From: Neobacillus fumarioli NBRC 102428
Lineage (GTDB): Bacteria > Bacillota > Bacilli > Bacillales > Cytobacillaceae
NCBI RefSeq assembly: GCF_001591485.1
Contig: NZ_BCUZ01000004.1
Coordinates: 18,976 to 82,975, forward strand
Length of the DNA stretch: 64,000 bases
Direction of reading: 5' to 3'
This document shows positions 47,491 to 55,791 of this stretch, one piece after another (positions within the stretch are counted from its first letter, which is position 1; each line of letters starts with the position of its first letter). The position numbers and the translations under genes are program-made. The notes under the pieces were generated by a model. That model made no database searches and was not told where the DNA came from. It was given only the letters and a program-made list of their open reading frames with translations.

Positions 47491-48126
47491 TTAAAAACCA
47501 TTCAAAAATGGGTTGCTGTCCATTTCTTCGCCAATGGTTGTGACCGGTCCGTGACCAGATAGGACGTACGTTTCTTCAGGCAGCGTTAACAGCTTATCAT
47601 GAATGCTTTTCAGAAGCTCTTGTTGATTCCCGCCCGGCAGATCGGTACGGCCGATACTTCCTTGAAATAGAGCATCACCGGAAATAACTATTCCATCTTC
47701 TGCAAAGTAGTAAGAAACACTGCCGGGAGAATGACCCGGTGTATGGTAAACGTGGAGTGTAAAATCGCCGACTGTCATCGGTCCCTCATGATTGATAACG
47801 TGATCAGCAGAACTCGCTTGGATCGGTTCAATCATAGTAAAAAATTGCGAGCAGTTTAAACTAGGGTCGCTCAGCCATTTTTCTTCTTGTTTATGAACAT
47901 AAACAGGGATTTTATAAAAATTTCTCACTTCATCCACTGCACCAATATGGTCAAAATGGGCATGGGTCAATAAAATTGCAATCGGCTTCAAGCCTCTCTT
48001 ATTCAATAAATTGATCAGCTTCTTGCCTTCACCGCCCGGATCAAATACTAAACACGACCGGTCTTGTCGCTCGATTATATAACAGTTTGCCTGAATGCTT
48101 CCTAAGGGAATTTGCTGCCATTTCAT
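47491..48126 (-). CDS. yqgX: Metallo-beta-lactamase fold hydrolase (YqgX)
   Basis: A 211-residue MBL-fold protein of the glyoxalase II-like YqgX group. Zinc ligands are visible in THAHFDHIG (HxHxDH), HTPGHSPGS and the Asp of GDALFQGSIGR, with a final His in VLSGHGP. The substrate, possibly a thioester, is not settled. ATG at 48126 follows GGAGG. Confidence 0.92.
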   Translation of the reverse strand: MKWQQIPLGSIQANCYIIERQDRSCLVFDPGGEGKKLINLLNKRGLKPIAILLTHAHFDHIGAVDEVRNFYKIPVYVHKQEEKWLSDPSLNCSQFFTMIEPIQASSADHVINHEGPMTVGDFTLHVYHTPGHSPGSVSYYFAEDGIVISGDALFQGSIGRTDLPGGNQQELLKSIHDKLLTLPEETYVLSGHGPVTTIGEEMDSNPFLNGF

Positions 48127-48228
48127 GATCTATATTCCTCCAGATTTAATTGATACAATTATTTTACACGATCCTGGTCTAATAGAGAAATAATGGGACT
48201 TTACCGGCAGTCAAGTCTCCAAACCCCC

Positions 48229-48257
48229 TCGACAAACAAGCAAAAAAAAGATAAAAT
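48229..48257 (+). promoter_or_regulatory. Possible promoter for yqgW
   Basis: TCGACA and TAAAAT are separated by 17 nt on the plus strand, about 85 nt upstream of the yqgW start. A TATAAT further downstream is an alternative. Confidence 0.4.
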
Positions 48258-48343
48258 AGGAAACGAATGGATATAATATTTGTACATAACTTCATGAATA
48301 AATCAGCACTGTGTTTGCCACATCATTCAAAGGGGGATTTAAC

Positions 48344-48520
48344 ATGGGATTGATGATCATTTTTTCGTTAGTTACCCTGCTTGCTGCTTATGGCTGCTTC
48401 AGTGCCCTGAAGAATAAGAACCTTTTAGGTGCATTTTGGGGCTTGGCATCGTTCTGTGTATTTGGCTGGTTTACCATCATGACAATTCTTCACCACGGAT
48501 TCCCTACCGGAACACATTAA
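48344..48520 (+). CDS. yqgW: DUF2759 small membrane protein (YqgW)
   Basis: A 58-residue protein with two hydrophobic helices (about 2-20 and 26-47) of the DUF2759 group. ATG at 48344 follows AAAGGGGG by about 7 nt; upstream in-frame starts from 48311 precede that site. Function unknown. Confidence 0.82.
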   Translation: MGLMIIFSLVTLLAAYGCFSALKNKNLLGAFWGLASFCVFGWFTIMTILHHGFPTGTH

Positions 48521-48576
48521 GAAAAGAGCAAGGCGTGCGATGCTTATGCTTCGAAGCTTTCCTTGTGAAGAACGAC

Positions 48577-48662
48577 AAAAAAGACTGCCAATGAACTGCA
48601 CCCCAATTGTTAAACACAACTAACAATTGGAGGTGCAGTTTTTTTCTATGACAGTCTTTTTT
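48577..48662. terminator. Nested bidirectional terminator between yqgW and yqgT
   Basis: An inner hairpin (arms AACTGCACC and GGTGCAGTT, extended by CAATTGTTA/TAACAATTG, 48594-48640) with a T run on the plus strand lies within an outer pair AAAAAAGACTG/CAGTCTTTTTT (48577-48587 and 48652-48662) that supplies a T run on the minus strand. Confidence 0.8.
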
Positions 48663-49854
48663 ATATTCCATACGAAAGAGCAACTGCAAATATCCCTTCC
48701 ACACAATGAAGTATTTTTGAGAATTGTGAAAGCGGCAAAGGATTGATCCCCCTGCCCAGTTCCAGCGTGAATCCGGGGCGCTTAAATTCTTGAATAAACC
48801 AATCTTTATATCCGGCATGACTATCTACATAGCGGACTGCTTTATAACCGCTAATCCTCTCAAACTCTTCTGCTATTACATGTGATTCATCCGGTTCGTG
48901 GCCATCATACCCCCAATAAAATTCTTCACCCTGGGTATGAAATGCGATTAATCGATCAAATGAATGCTTTTGCGCTAACTCGGCCATGGTAATTGCCTCG
49001 GGTTCTGTTAACGGGGAATCTCCCGGAAAGTCACGGGAGCCGGGGCCATTGACTAGACTGTTTTTCTTGCAGAGATCCCAATTCGCAGGAAATTGCCTGT
49101 TTAAATCAATACCGCGAATATTGGCTTTCCAATGAATGAAATCATCACTTCCCTCATTCATTTCAATAACTTTCTCCTTCCAATCCAGGGGCGGTCCATT
49201 TAAAACAAGATCCACTCCATCCGGGTTGACCATCGGAACAACGGACAATTCGACCCTTTCATATAAATGGCTTACCTTTTGCCCTCTCATTAACGTGCCA
49301 TTCGTTAAACAAAGCAGATATTGATTCAATAAATTCATAAGTACCATGGTTGTAATCCATTCATTTGCATGGAAGGAGGCATTCATATGTACTTTTTTCT
49401 CCCCCTTGCCAACCCGGATTTCCTGAATTTTGTGGCCGAGAACACTGTGACCGATTGTTTCGATCGTGATAAAAGGGTAAGCCTTTTGAAGACGTTCGAT
49501 AATCTTTATTAGAATTTGGTAATCATACGCATTTTTAGTCGTAGTAAATGGGGAAATGACTCTTTCAGGCACATAGATGATTTCTCCTGTTTTTAACTGG
49601 TCAAGGTGCTTATTCTGATTGAGAACGGCTATGGCGTCTATATTGCAATTTTTATCAGCAGAGAGTTTACTCAGCGTATCTCCGAATTTTACACAATAGG
49701 GAACTGAAATATATCCTGGGATATTGACCTTCTCTTTCGGTTTTAAATATTGGGGGTCTCTATGTGGATTGGAATCAATTATGAGGTTTAACGGCACCGC
49801 AAATAAATGGCTGTATAAGAATAGCGTATCCCCAGGACGCACAACAATCTCCAT
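48661..49854 (-). CDS. yqgT: LysM-M14 gamma-D-glutamyl-diaminopimelate peptidase (YqgT)
   Basis: A 397-residue zinc carboxypeptidase that cuts gamma-D-Glu-diaminopimelate bonds, by family similarity to the endopeptidase I of Lysinibacillus sphaericus. Two LysM domains (about 1-47 and 50-97) bind peptidoglycan. The M14 domain has HANEWIT (HxxE zinc site), MVNPDGVDLV, RGIDLNRQFPANWD, the third zinc His in FHTQGEE and the catalytic Glu in TLELGRG. ATG at 49854 lies 8 nt after GGAGG. No signal peptide is present, as is typical for this family. Confidence 0.93.
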   Translation of the reverse strand: MEIVVRPGDTLFLYSHLFAVPLNLIIDSNPHRDPQYLKPKEKVNIPGYISVPYCVKFGDTLSKLSADKNCNIDAIAVLNQNKHLDQLKTGEIIYVPERVISPFTTTKNAYDYQILIKIIERLQKAYPFITIETIGHSVLGHKIQEIRVGKGEKKVHMNASFHANEWITTMVLMNLLNQYLLCLTNGTLMRGQKVSHLYERVELSVVPMVNPDGVDLVLNGPPLDWKEKVIEMNEGSDDFIHWKANIRGIDLNRQFPANWDLCKKNSLVNGPGSRDFPGDSPLTEPEAITMAELAQKHSFDRLIAFHTQGEEFYWGYDGHEPDESHVIAEEFERISGYKAVRYVDSHAGYKDWFIQEFKRPGFTLELGRGINPLPLSQFSKILHCVEGIFAVALSYGI

Positions 49855-49903
49855 TTTCATCTCCTCCCGTTATAAGTAACATATGAACGACAACAAAAAA
49901 AAT

Positions 49904-49929
49904 GAAAAAAACCCGCAGTATCTGCGAGT
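49904..49929 (-). terminator. Terminator after glcK
   Basis: ACTCGCAG and CTGCGGGT form a hairpin followed by a run of seven T on the minus strand. Confidence 0.85.
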
Positions 49930-50916
49930 TTATTCTTGATCCATTTTCTTCTTAATAAGCCATGCTGCACCAATTACACCGGCATCATTTCCCAAGGTTG
50001 CAAGCGCCAATTGGGTCGATTCACGAACGGGTGAAAAAGCAAATTTTGCAAAGGATTCATGAATGGCATCTAATAAAATATGGCCAGCCTTTGAAACACC
50101 GCCGCCGATGACAATTTTTTCTGGGTTTGTTGTATTGGCGATGGCCGCCAATGCAAAGCCTAAATGAAAAGCAACGGTATCGACGATTCCTTTTGCTAAA
50201 GCATCGCCGGTTCGGGCGCAATCAAAAACATCTTTAGCAGTAATGCTGCCGTTTGCTGTCAGTATGTCGACCAACCTACCGCTTGCCCCCTCTTTGGCCA
50301 GTTCTTCATTCGCTAGCCGGACAATGCCGGTGGCAGAAGCAACAGTTTCAAGACAGCCGGTTTTTCCACAGTTGCACGGAGCCCCACCAAATGGAACGAC
50401 TGTAATATGGCCGATTTCTCCTGCAGCGCCATTTACCCCTTGGACAATATTGCCGTTCGCAATTACACCTCCGCCAACACCCGTTCCCAAAGTCACACAC
50501 ACTACATCTTTAGCGCCATTCCCGGCGCCTTTCCACATCTCTCCTAATGCTGCACAGTTGGCATCATTTTCAATAACGGCAGGCAGTGAGGTTGCTGCTT
50601 CAAGACTTGCATGAAGTGGAAAGTGGTCCTGCCAGCCTAAATTGACAGCATTTAAGATTACACCGGTTTGATAATCAACCGGGCCTGGAGCACCCATGCC
50701 CGCTCCCAAAAGGGAATCTCTAGACTTCCCTAATTCATGTAATTTTTCATCAATTGATTTCGCAATATTCAACGTGATATTTTGGCCTTCATTCGAATTG
50801 TCTGTCGGAATCTCCCACTTTTCAATTAATTCCCCATTTAAAGTTACAAAAGCAATCTTTGTCGTTGTGCCGCCTAAGTCAATGCCGGCTATCCACTTCT
50901 CTGACAATGTCTTCAC
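49930..50916 (-). CDS. glcK: ROK-family glucokinase
   Basis: GlcK phosphorylates glucose with ATP. The 328 residues have AGIDLGGTTTKIAF (phosphate loop), GMGAPGPVD, ENDANCAALGE, the sugar-binding GEIGHITV and the ROK zinc motif CNCGKTGCLE. GTG at 50916 overlaps the yqgQ stop in GTGA; TTG at 50907, 6 nt after AGGTG, is an equally good start. yqgQ-glcK is the order in B. subtilis. Confidence 0.96.
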   Translation of the reverse strand: MKTLSEKWIAGIDLGGTTTKIAFVTLNGELIEKWEIPTDNSNEGQNITLNIAKSIDEKLHELGKSRDSLLGAGMGAPGPVDYQTGVILNAVNLGWQDHFPLHASLEAATSLPAVIENDANCAALGEMWKGAGNGAKDVVCVTLGTGVGGGVIANGNIVQGVNGAAGEIGHITVVPFGGAPCNCGKTGCLETVASATGIVRLANEELAKEGASGRLVDILTANGSITAKDVFDCARTGDALAKGIVDTVAFHLGFALAAIANTTNPEKIVIGGGVSKAGHILLDAIHESFAKFAFSPVRESTQLALATLGNDAGVIGAAWLIKKKMDQE

Positions 50917-51122
50917 CTATCTTTTTTATGATCTCTTAAGGCTTGTATTTCCTGCCGTAAGATAAGCAGTGCCATTTCATATTCCTTCGGCTCAATTAAT
51001 TGGGACTGATATAGCTCCTTGATTTCTGTTTCCATCATTTCAAGATCCGCGATCCGATCGCCAATATAAATAACCGAGCCAAATCTTTTTAAATATTGCT
51101 GAATATCATAAATTGTTCTCAT
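50913..51122 (-). CDS. yqgQ: YqgQ family small protein
   Basis: A 69-residue helical protein of the DUF910/YqgQ family, starting RTIYDIQQYLKRFGSVIYIGDRIADLEMMETEIKELY. A published structure suggested nucleic acid binding for YqgQ, but its role is not known. It is coupled to glcK by a 4-nt overlap. Confidence 0.92.
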   Translation of the reverse strand: MRTIYDIQQYLKRFGSVIYIGDRIADLEMMETEIKELYQSQLIEPKEYEMALLILRQEIQALRDHKKDR

Positions 51123-51276
51123 TTCGGGGACCTCCCCGTCAAAATTTTCTTTTCATTCAAAAGTATACCTTACAGGAAATTTGTCCTCAAGATTATTTTT
51201 CTTGTCATTTCAATCTAAAAATGCTCATAACCTAAAGAGGACAACCTTTATTTACACGCCGGAAGGATGAAAACCT

Positions 51277-52131
51277 GTGAAAAAATCCTCAACCCTACAT
51301 ACCATCGTTATCTTTGCTCTTTCAGCTGCTGTTTTGTACTATTTTCAAGCTCCAAAAGTACAGGAGAGTATTACCTTTTTCCCAATCGATCCAAGTGCTG
51401 TTTTTACCACCTCCGAGACAACTCTAAAGCAGGATGGCCAAAATGCCATTCATTGGGAAATCAACTCTGTCCTTAATCGCAAAGCCTATTTACGGCAAGA
51501 TGCAGGATTTTTATTCGCTAATGGCAGACTTCAAGATGAACTTAATAAATGGGCGCAAAACACAAAAAGCCTGAAACAGGAAAAACAAATCAAAGATGCA
51601 CAAACAGCCCTTTATCAAGCCATAACCTTCCACCACGCTGAACTTCATGAACAAAACGGCCGGATTTTCAGCTCCCAAGCGTTATCAAAGGATGAATTGT
51701 ACTTTATCTCTGAAAATCAAAAGCGGCCATTTTCCTTCAAAGTTCCAAAAACACAGGATGAACGCCGATGGCAGGAGCAATTGGCGGACGAGACAAACCG
51801 CATGCTTCGATACAGCTGGAATAAAGGAATTAGATACTTTTCTATACCGCTTGAAAACTATCATGCAATTCCATTAATAGCATTTAATCAGCAGACAATC
51901 CCCGGCTTCTCAAAAAAAGAATCAGCCGAAATTATGGGCCATCTTTGGGAAGGGCTTTATAAAAATTATTTTCTGGGCATAAAAAAACAGGATGGTACCA
52001 TTATAAGTCCGATTGGCAGCACCATCCCACTAATATTAATAGCGAAAAATAAAACCCATCTTTTAGTGTTAACAGAAACAGCAAACGGTGAACCTATTGT
52101 TCTCCGCCAGGTGATTTCAGCTGCTGATTAA
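51277..52131 (+). CDS. Uncharacterised membrane-anchored or secreted protein
   Basis: I do not recognise this 284-residue protein. It has an N-terminal hydrophobic segment (TIVIFALSAAVLYYF, about 9-23) that would anchor or export it; the rest is hydrophilic with a Lys/Gln/Glu-rich middle and several Trp. There are no Cys motifs or known active-site patterns. GTG at 51277 follows a GGAAGGA site. It converges with gluP and its last 38 nt overlap the 3' end of gluP on the other strand. Transport or wall function is possible but unsupported. Confidence 0.8.
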   Translation: MKKSSTLHTIVIFALSAAVLYYFQAPKVQESITFFPIDPSAVFTTSETTLKQDGQNAIHWEINSVLNRKAYLRQDAGFLFANGRLQDELNKWAQNTKSLKQEKQIKDAQTALYQAITFHHAELHEQNGRIFSSQALSKDELYFISENQKRPFSFKVPKTQDERRWQEQLADETNRMLRYSWNKGIRYFSIPLENYHAIPLIAFNQQTIPGFSKKESAEIMGHLWEGLYKNYFLGIKKQDGTIISPIGSTIPLILIAKNKTHLLVLTETANGEPIVLRQVISAAD

Positions 52132-53659
52132 TTTCGTTCACTAATTGTGCATAATTTTTTTGATCAGGTTTTAACTTTAACGCTTTTTCTGCATTTTGTT
52201 TTGCCTGAGTTAAATCGTTTTGTTCAAGATTAATTAGCGCTAGATTATAGTATGCTTCATCAAAATCAGGATTTAACTGAATAGCTTTTTGCAAATGTTT
52301 TTTTGCATCAGGTAGATTGTTCTTTTTGATATCAACATAGGATAAGAGGAAATACGTTTTATCTGATACATGTTCGGCATTTTGTTCATAGCTTTTCAAT
52401 AAACGATAGGCCTTATCGTATTGATTTTGTTTTAGGTAATTTTGTGCCTGGATCAGATTATACATTTCATCTTGACCCTTAACCGAAGAGCTGAAACCAT
52501 AGGCCAAGGAACCGAAAACAAGCCCAAAAGAAACAATTAAAAAGATGAACTGTAATAATAGTTTACGTTTTTTCGGAAAATGAACGATTCCAGCAGCTAG
52601 AAATCCGCCAAGTAAGCCACCGATATGTCCGGCGCTGTCGATTCCCGGACCTGTAAAGCTGAATAGTAAATTGATCCATAGAACAACGAAAAGGTTAATC
52701 CCCATTGTCCGGAAAAATAATTTTGGATAGCTGGTTCCAAAATAAAGAAGCGCGCCAAAGCACCCGTAAATCGCGCCGCTTGCCCCGGCAGACAGACCTG
52801 AGTTAAACAGAAAGCTTGCAATAACACCAGCAATACCGGCAAACAAATAAATAACAGAAAACCTTAATCTGCCAAAAATCTGTTCTACCGCAATTCCCAA
52901 ATAATACAAAGCCAAACTATTTAATGCCAAATGTATCAAACCGATATGGAGAAACATCGGCGTAATAAAACGCCACCATTCCCCTTCATAAATCAGCTCG
53001 TTAACTTTGGCACCCAACTTCACAAGTGTGGCGGTGTTCGTGCTTCCGCCATTTACTTGCTCCCATAAAAATACGGCAATATTAACAAGAATCAAGACAT
53101 ATGTCATAAGCGGCCTGCTATATGAAAGCACCGCTCTTTCGGCCTTTGCCAAGTTTCTGGCTTGTTCCAGTGTCTGAATCTTGAGCGACTCGACAACTTG
53201 TTCTGTATACTCCTCATGGATCGGAAAGAAGGGGATATCCTTTTGCAGCAGGACTGCGAGACGTCCAATCTCCTCATTGTATAGATCCTTTGCCAGCAAA
53301 AAGGAAGTAACCGTTGTTTTCTTGTAGTCCGGATTCATAAATGGTTTTGCAAGCCGATACTCATACTCATCAACAGGTGGGAACTCGCTGATATAAATAT
53401 TCACGATATGTATTTCATAACGTCTTAATTGTTTGCGGATATTTTCTCCATTAGCAGCCGTAAATTCAATATCCCGCTGCATAGCATTGCTCCAATCCAA
53501 ATTATGAAGCAGCATTCGGATGATCGGAGCTTTTCGATTTTCTAGTTTTTCCAACCATAATTCTTTCTGGTTTTCAAATAGCTGAATGATTCGATAGCCA
53601 TGATCGAGAATCAACGTATTAGCCAGTTTCCAAAAAATATATTCCTCTCTATTACTCAT
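52094..53659 (-). CDS. gluP: Rhomboid protease GluP (YqgP) with TPR tail
   Basis: An intramembrane serine protease; in B. subtilis YqgP takes part in membrane protein quality control with FtsH and responds to manganese. Of 521 residues, 1-170 form a cytosolic domain, then about seven membrane helices with HIGLIHLALNSLALY, the catalytic Ser in GASGAIYG and the catalytic His in SAGHIGGLLGGF, then TPR repeats (about 390-515, YLKQNQYDKAYRLL and FDEAYYNLALINLEQND). ATG at 53659 follows AGGAGG; an upstream ATG at 53680 lacks a site. Confidence 0.95.
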   Translation of the reverse strand: MSNREEYIFWKLANTLILDHGYRIIQLFENQKELWLEKLENRKAPIIRMLLHNLDWSNAMQRDIEFTAANGENIRKQLRRYEIHIVNIYISEFPPVDEYEYRLAKPFMNPDYKKTTVTSFLLAKDLYNEEIGRLAVLLQKDIPFFPIHEEYTEQVVESLKIQTLEQARNLAKAERAVLSYSRPLMTYVLILVNIAVFLWEQVNGGSTNTATLVKLGAKVNELIYEGEWWRFITPMFLHIGLIHLALNSLALYYLGIAVEQIFGRLRFSVIYLFAGIAGVIASFLFNSGLSAGASGAIYGCFGALLYFGTSYPKLFFRTMGINLFVVLWINLLFSFTGPGIDSAGHIGGLLGGFLAAGIVHFPKKRKLLLQFIFLIVSFGLVFGSLAYGFSSSVKGQDEMYNLIQAQNYLKQNQYDKAYRLLKSYEQNAEHVSDKTYFLLSYVDIKKNNLPDAKKHLQKAIQLNPDFDEAYYNLALINLEQNDLTQAKQNAEKALKLKPDQKNYAQLVNEINQQLKSPGGEQ

Positions 53660-53745
53660 TTCCCTCCTGCTTTCTGTCATTTAAGATTTCCGTATATTAT
53701 AAACTATACACAAGTAAAAGGACAAAATAAAACCATCTGCGGTTT

Positions 53746-53940
53746 TCACCAATCAGATGGTCCTCCGAAAACAGTTTGCATCATTTTTCGTTTTATACCG
53801 GGCATGCTCATCATTGAAGTAACTGCCAGCCTACGGAAAAAGCCGAAACCAAGCAGGGCATTGATAATCCGGTAGCGATAGCGGAACACTACATAACCTA
53901 TAGACCCAATCATGAAGATTGATGTTAACACTCGAGTCAT
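53746..53940 (-). CDS. yqgO: YqgO-like small membrane protein
   Basis: A 64-residue protein with one N-terminal membrane helix and a basic tail (RYRYRIINALLGFGFFRRL). It sits where B. subtilis has yqgO and has similar length and RYRYRI motif. GGAGG lies before ATG. Function unknown. Confidence 0.75.
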   Translation of the reverse strand: MTRVLTSIFMIGSIGYVVFRYRYRIINALLGFGFFRRLAVTSMMSMPGIKRKMMQTVFGGPSDW

Positions 53941-53983
53941 TGTTGATCCCTCCTGCTAATAGTTTGCGAAGCTGCGTCAAGTT

Positions 53984-54775
53984 TTATCCATAAAAAAGAT
54001 AAATTATCCAAATGGCCAATATCCCGGCAATCAAACCAGAAAGAAAATTGACCAAATCATTATCCACAAAAGCAACCCCTTTTATTTGAATGGCCGACTG
54101 ACCGCAATGGAACCGTTTCTCAGTTTCCAGTCCGCATTTTCCGCAAACAAAAGTCTGTTGATAAAAAGCACCCATCAAAGTATCGATGAAATTGCCGAAA
54201 TAACCGAAAAGAAAGATAAGAATACCGACAGGCCATGGCAAAGAAAACAGCACTAAGCTAAGAAAAGCAATCAGCATTGATCCGGCCGCTGCTGCCGCAG
54301 TTCCCAAAAAGCTTACAGCTCCCGAAGTCCCGCGTTCCACCCGTTTAAACGTACGAATATAAATAGGATTTTTTCGGCTTAAACTGCCAATTTCCGATGC
54401 CCATGTATCAGCATTCGAACTTGCCAGACATACCGCAAAGCCGATTGTCCATAAAGGATCCGGCCAAAAAGTGTTCATCAAACTTAATAGAGATGCAGCT
54501 CCACCATTTGCAATTACCTGTCGCCAATCTCTTGTCGTTCCTTTGGCCAATTTATCCTCGAACATTGCTTTCCATGAACTTTTGTATTTGGACCACAAGC
54601 TTGATGTGACAAAGAAAACTCCTAATAAAAAAAGCCCTCTCACCCCAAAACCAGCCTGAACGGCAAGTCCAACGAGAAGTGCAGAAATAGCCCCGGATAA
54701 AGTAAGGAATTTCAATAAATAACCAACGATACAGGTTACAAGGATGAACATGAAAACCAACAAAACTTCAATCAT
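53984..54775 (-). CDS. DUF92 family membrane protein
   Basis: A 263-residue polytopic protein of the DUF92 family (related to TMEM19 and plant VTE6 phytyl-phosphate kinase) with about six helices. Typical segments are TLSGAISALLVGLAVQAGFGVRG, SSNADTWASEIGSLSR and a Cys pair FVCGKCGLETEKRFHCG in a cytosolic loop. A role in polyprenyl phosphate metabolism is only a family-based guess. Its start overlaps the yqgN stop by 4 nt. Confidence 0.88.
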   Translation of the reverse strand: MIEVLLVFMFILVTCIVGYLLKFLTLSGAISALLVGLAVQAGFGVRGLFLLGVFFVTSSLWSKYKSSWKAMFEDKLAKGTTRDWRQVIANGGAASLLSLMNTFWPDPLWTIGFAVCLASSNADTWASEIGSLSRKNPIYIRTFKRVERGTSGAVSFLGTAAAAAGSMLIAFLSLVLFSLPWPVGILIFLFGYFGNFIDTLMGAFYQQTFVCGKCGLETEKRFHCGQSAIQIKGVAFVDNDLVNFLSGLIAGILAIWIIYLFYG

Positions 54776-55338
54776 GTAATGTCGATTACCTTGTCGGGTG
54801 TAATAATTTTCTCGACAGGAAGATCATGCTTCTGAACAGGAAATCGGGAAATAATTTGTTCGGGGAAAGCAAGTGATAAAGTTTTCCCAGAAAATCCCGT
54901 TAAAAACCGATCATAATACCCTCCTCCAAATCCAAGGCGAAATCCGTCTGGCGAAAAAGCCAATCCGGGAACAATTAACAGATCTAACTGATCGGCTTTA
55001 ACGGCTGATGTTTGTTCTGGTATCGGCTCCAGCAGCCCATAAAATACGGATTCAAGCTGGGAAAACTCCGTTAATGTCCGAAAAACCATGCGTTTTTCCT
55101 GGGGAACACATTTGGGTACCGCAACCATTTTACCTAATTCCCATGCTTTACGGATAATTTGAAATGTATCTACTTCGGGAAACCTTGAAACTGTAATTCC
55201 TACTGACCGGGCCGTTAGCCATTCATTCGTTTCAAACAGCCTACAGGCAATTTTATATGAATAATCCTCATAAATCGGTTTGGGTAGTGCTTCAAGAGTT
55301 TCTTTCATTTTTTCGCGAATCGCGTTTTTCTCTGACAT
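54772..55338 (-). CDS. yqgN: 5-formyltetrahydrofolate cyclo-ligase (YqgN)
   Basis: The enzyme converts 5-formyl- to 5,10-methenyl-tetrahydrofolate with ATP, returning a storage folate to the one-carbon pool that FolD and GcvT use. The 188 residues include the basic N-terminal KNAIREKMKETL, AVPKCVPQEKRMVF and the ATP-binding GFRLGFGGGYYDRFL. ATG at 55338 follows AAGGGGG by about 11 nt; in-frame codons upstream lie in the intergenic repeat. Confidence 0.95.
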   Translation of the reverse strand: MSEKNAIREKMKETLEALPKPIYEDYSYKIACRLFETNEWLTARSVGITVSRFPEVDTFQIIRKAWELGKMVAVPKCVPQEKRMVFRTLTEFSQLESVFYGLLEPIPEQTSAVKADQLDLLIVPGLAFSPDGFRLGFGGGYYDRFLTGFSGKTLSLAFPEQIISRFPVQKHDLPVEKIITPDKVIDIT

Positions 55339-55370
55339 CTTTGAAAACCCCCTTAATAAGATTAGATCAA

Positions 55371-55436
55371 GGCGCCCGCCTAGCGGCGACAAGCACAAGA
55401 CAAGCCGCTGGCGCCTGGAGCTGGACAATTTTCGAA
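55371..55436. repeat. Structured intergenic repeat, copy 1
   Basis: GGCGCC...TAGCGGC and GCCGCT-GGCGCC form a long GC-rich hairpin (55371-55415), followed by the conserved end GCTGGACAATTTTCGAA (55420-55436). G+C is well above its surroundings. The same end occurs at 57788-57804. Confidence 0.65.
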
Positions 55437-55471
55437 GTCGATTTTTATAAATTCTTATTATAAACAAAAAA

Positions 55472-55489
55472 CAGCAGGAAGTCCTGCTG
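55472..55489 (-). terminator. Terminator after rpmG
   Basis: CAGCAGGA/TCCTGCTG hairpin is followed by TTTTTTG on the minus strand, right after the stop codon. Confidence 0.9.
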
Positions 55490-55490
55490 C

Positions 55491-55640
55491 TTATTTTGTT
55501 TCGCGATGTACAGTTGTGCGTTTTTCTCTTGGGCAGTATTTTTTAAGCTCAAGACGATCTGGATTGTTACGTTTATTTTTTGTAGAAATATAGTTACGCT
55601 CTCCACATTCTGTGCAAGCTAACGTAATATTTACACGCAT
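55491..55640 (-). CDS. rpmG: 50S ribosomal protein L33
   Basis: A 49-residue ribosomal protein, [26 protein letters not shown] at the N-terminus and HRETK at the end, nearly the B. subtilis RpmGA sequence. It keeps the first CxxC pair, but the second Cys pair is reduced to one Cys (KKYCPRE), the zinc-free form. ATG at 55640 follows GGAGG; the ORF-level extension to 55679 is not needed. Confidence 0.96.
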   Translation of the reverse strand: MRVNITLACTECGERNYISTKNKRNNPDRLELKKYCPREKRTTVHRETK

Positions 55641-55791
55641 GTTTATTTCCCTCCAAACGATTAAGCTAGTAAAATTCATACGACTTTTCTATAATATCAT
55701 TTTTCAAATGGAAATGCTAGTGGATTTTTCAAAAGTGCCTGTCCTAAAATGGATGAATGTATCTCGACGGCTGATGTTTTAATTGTATTTT

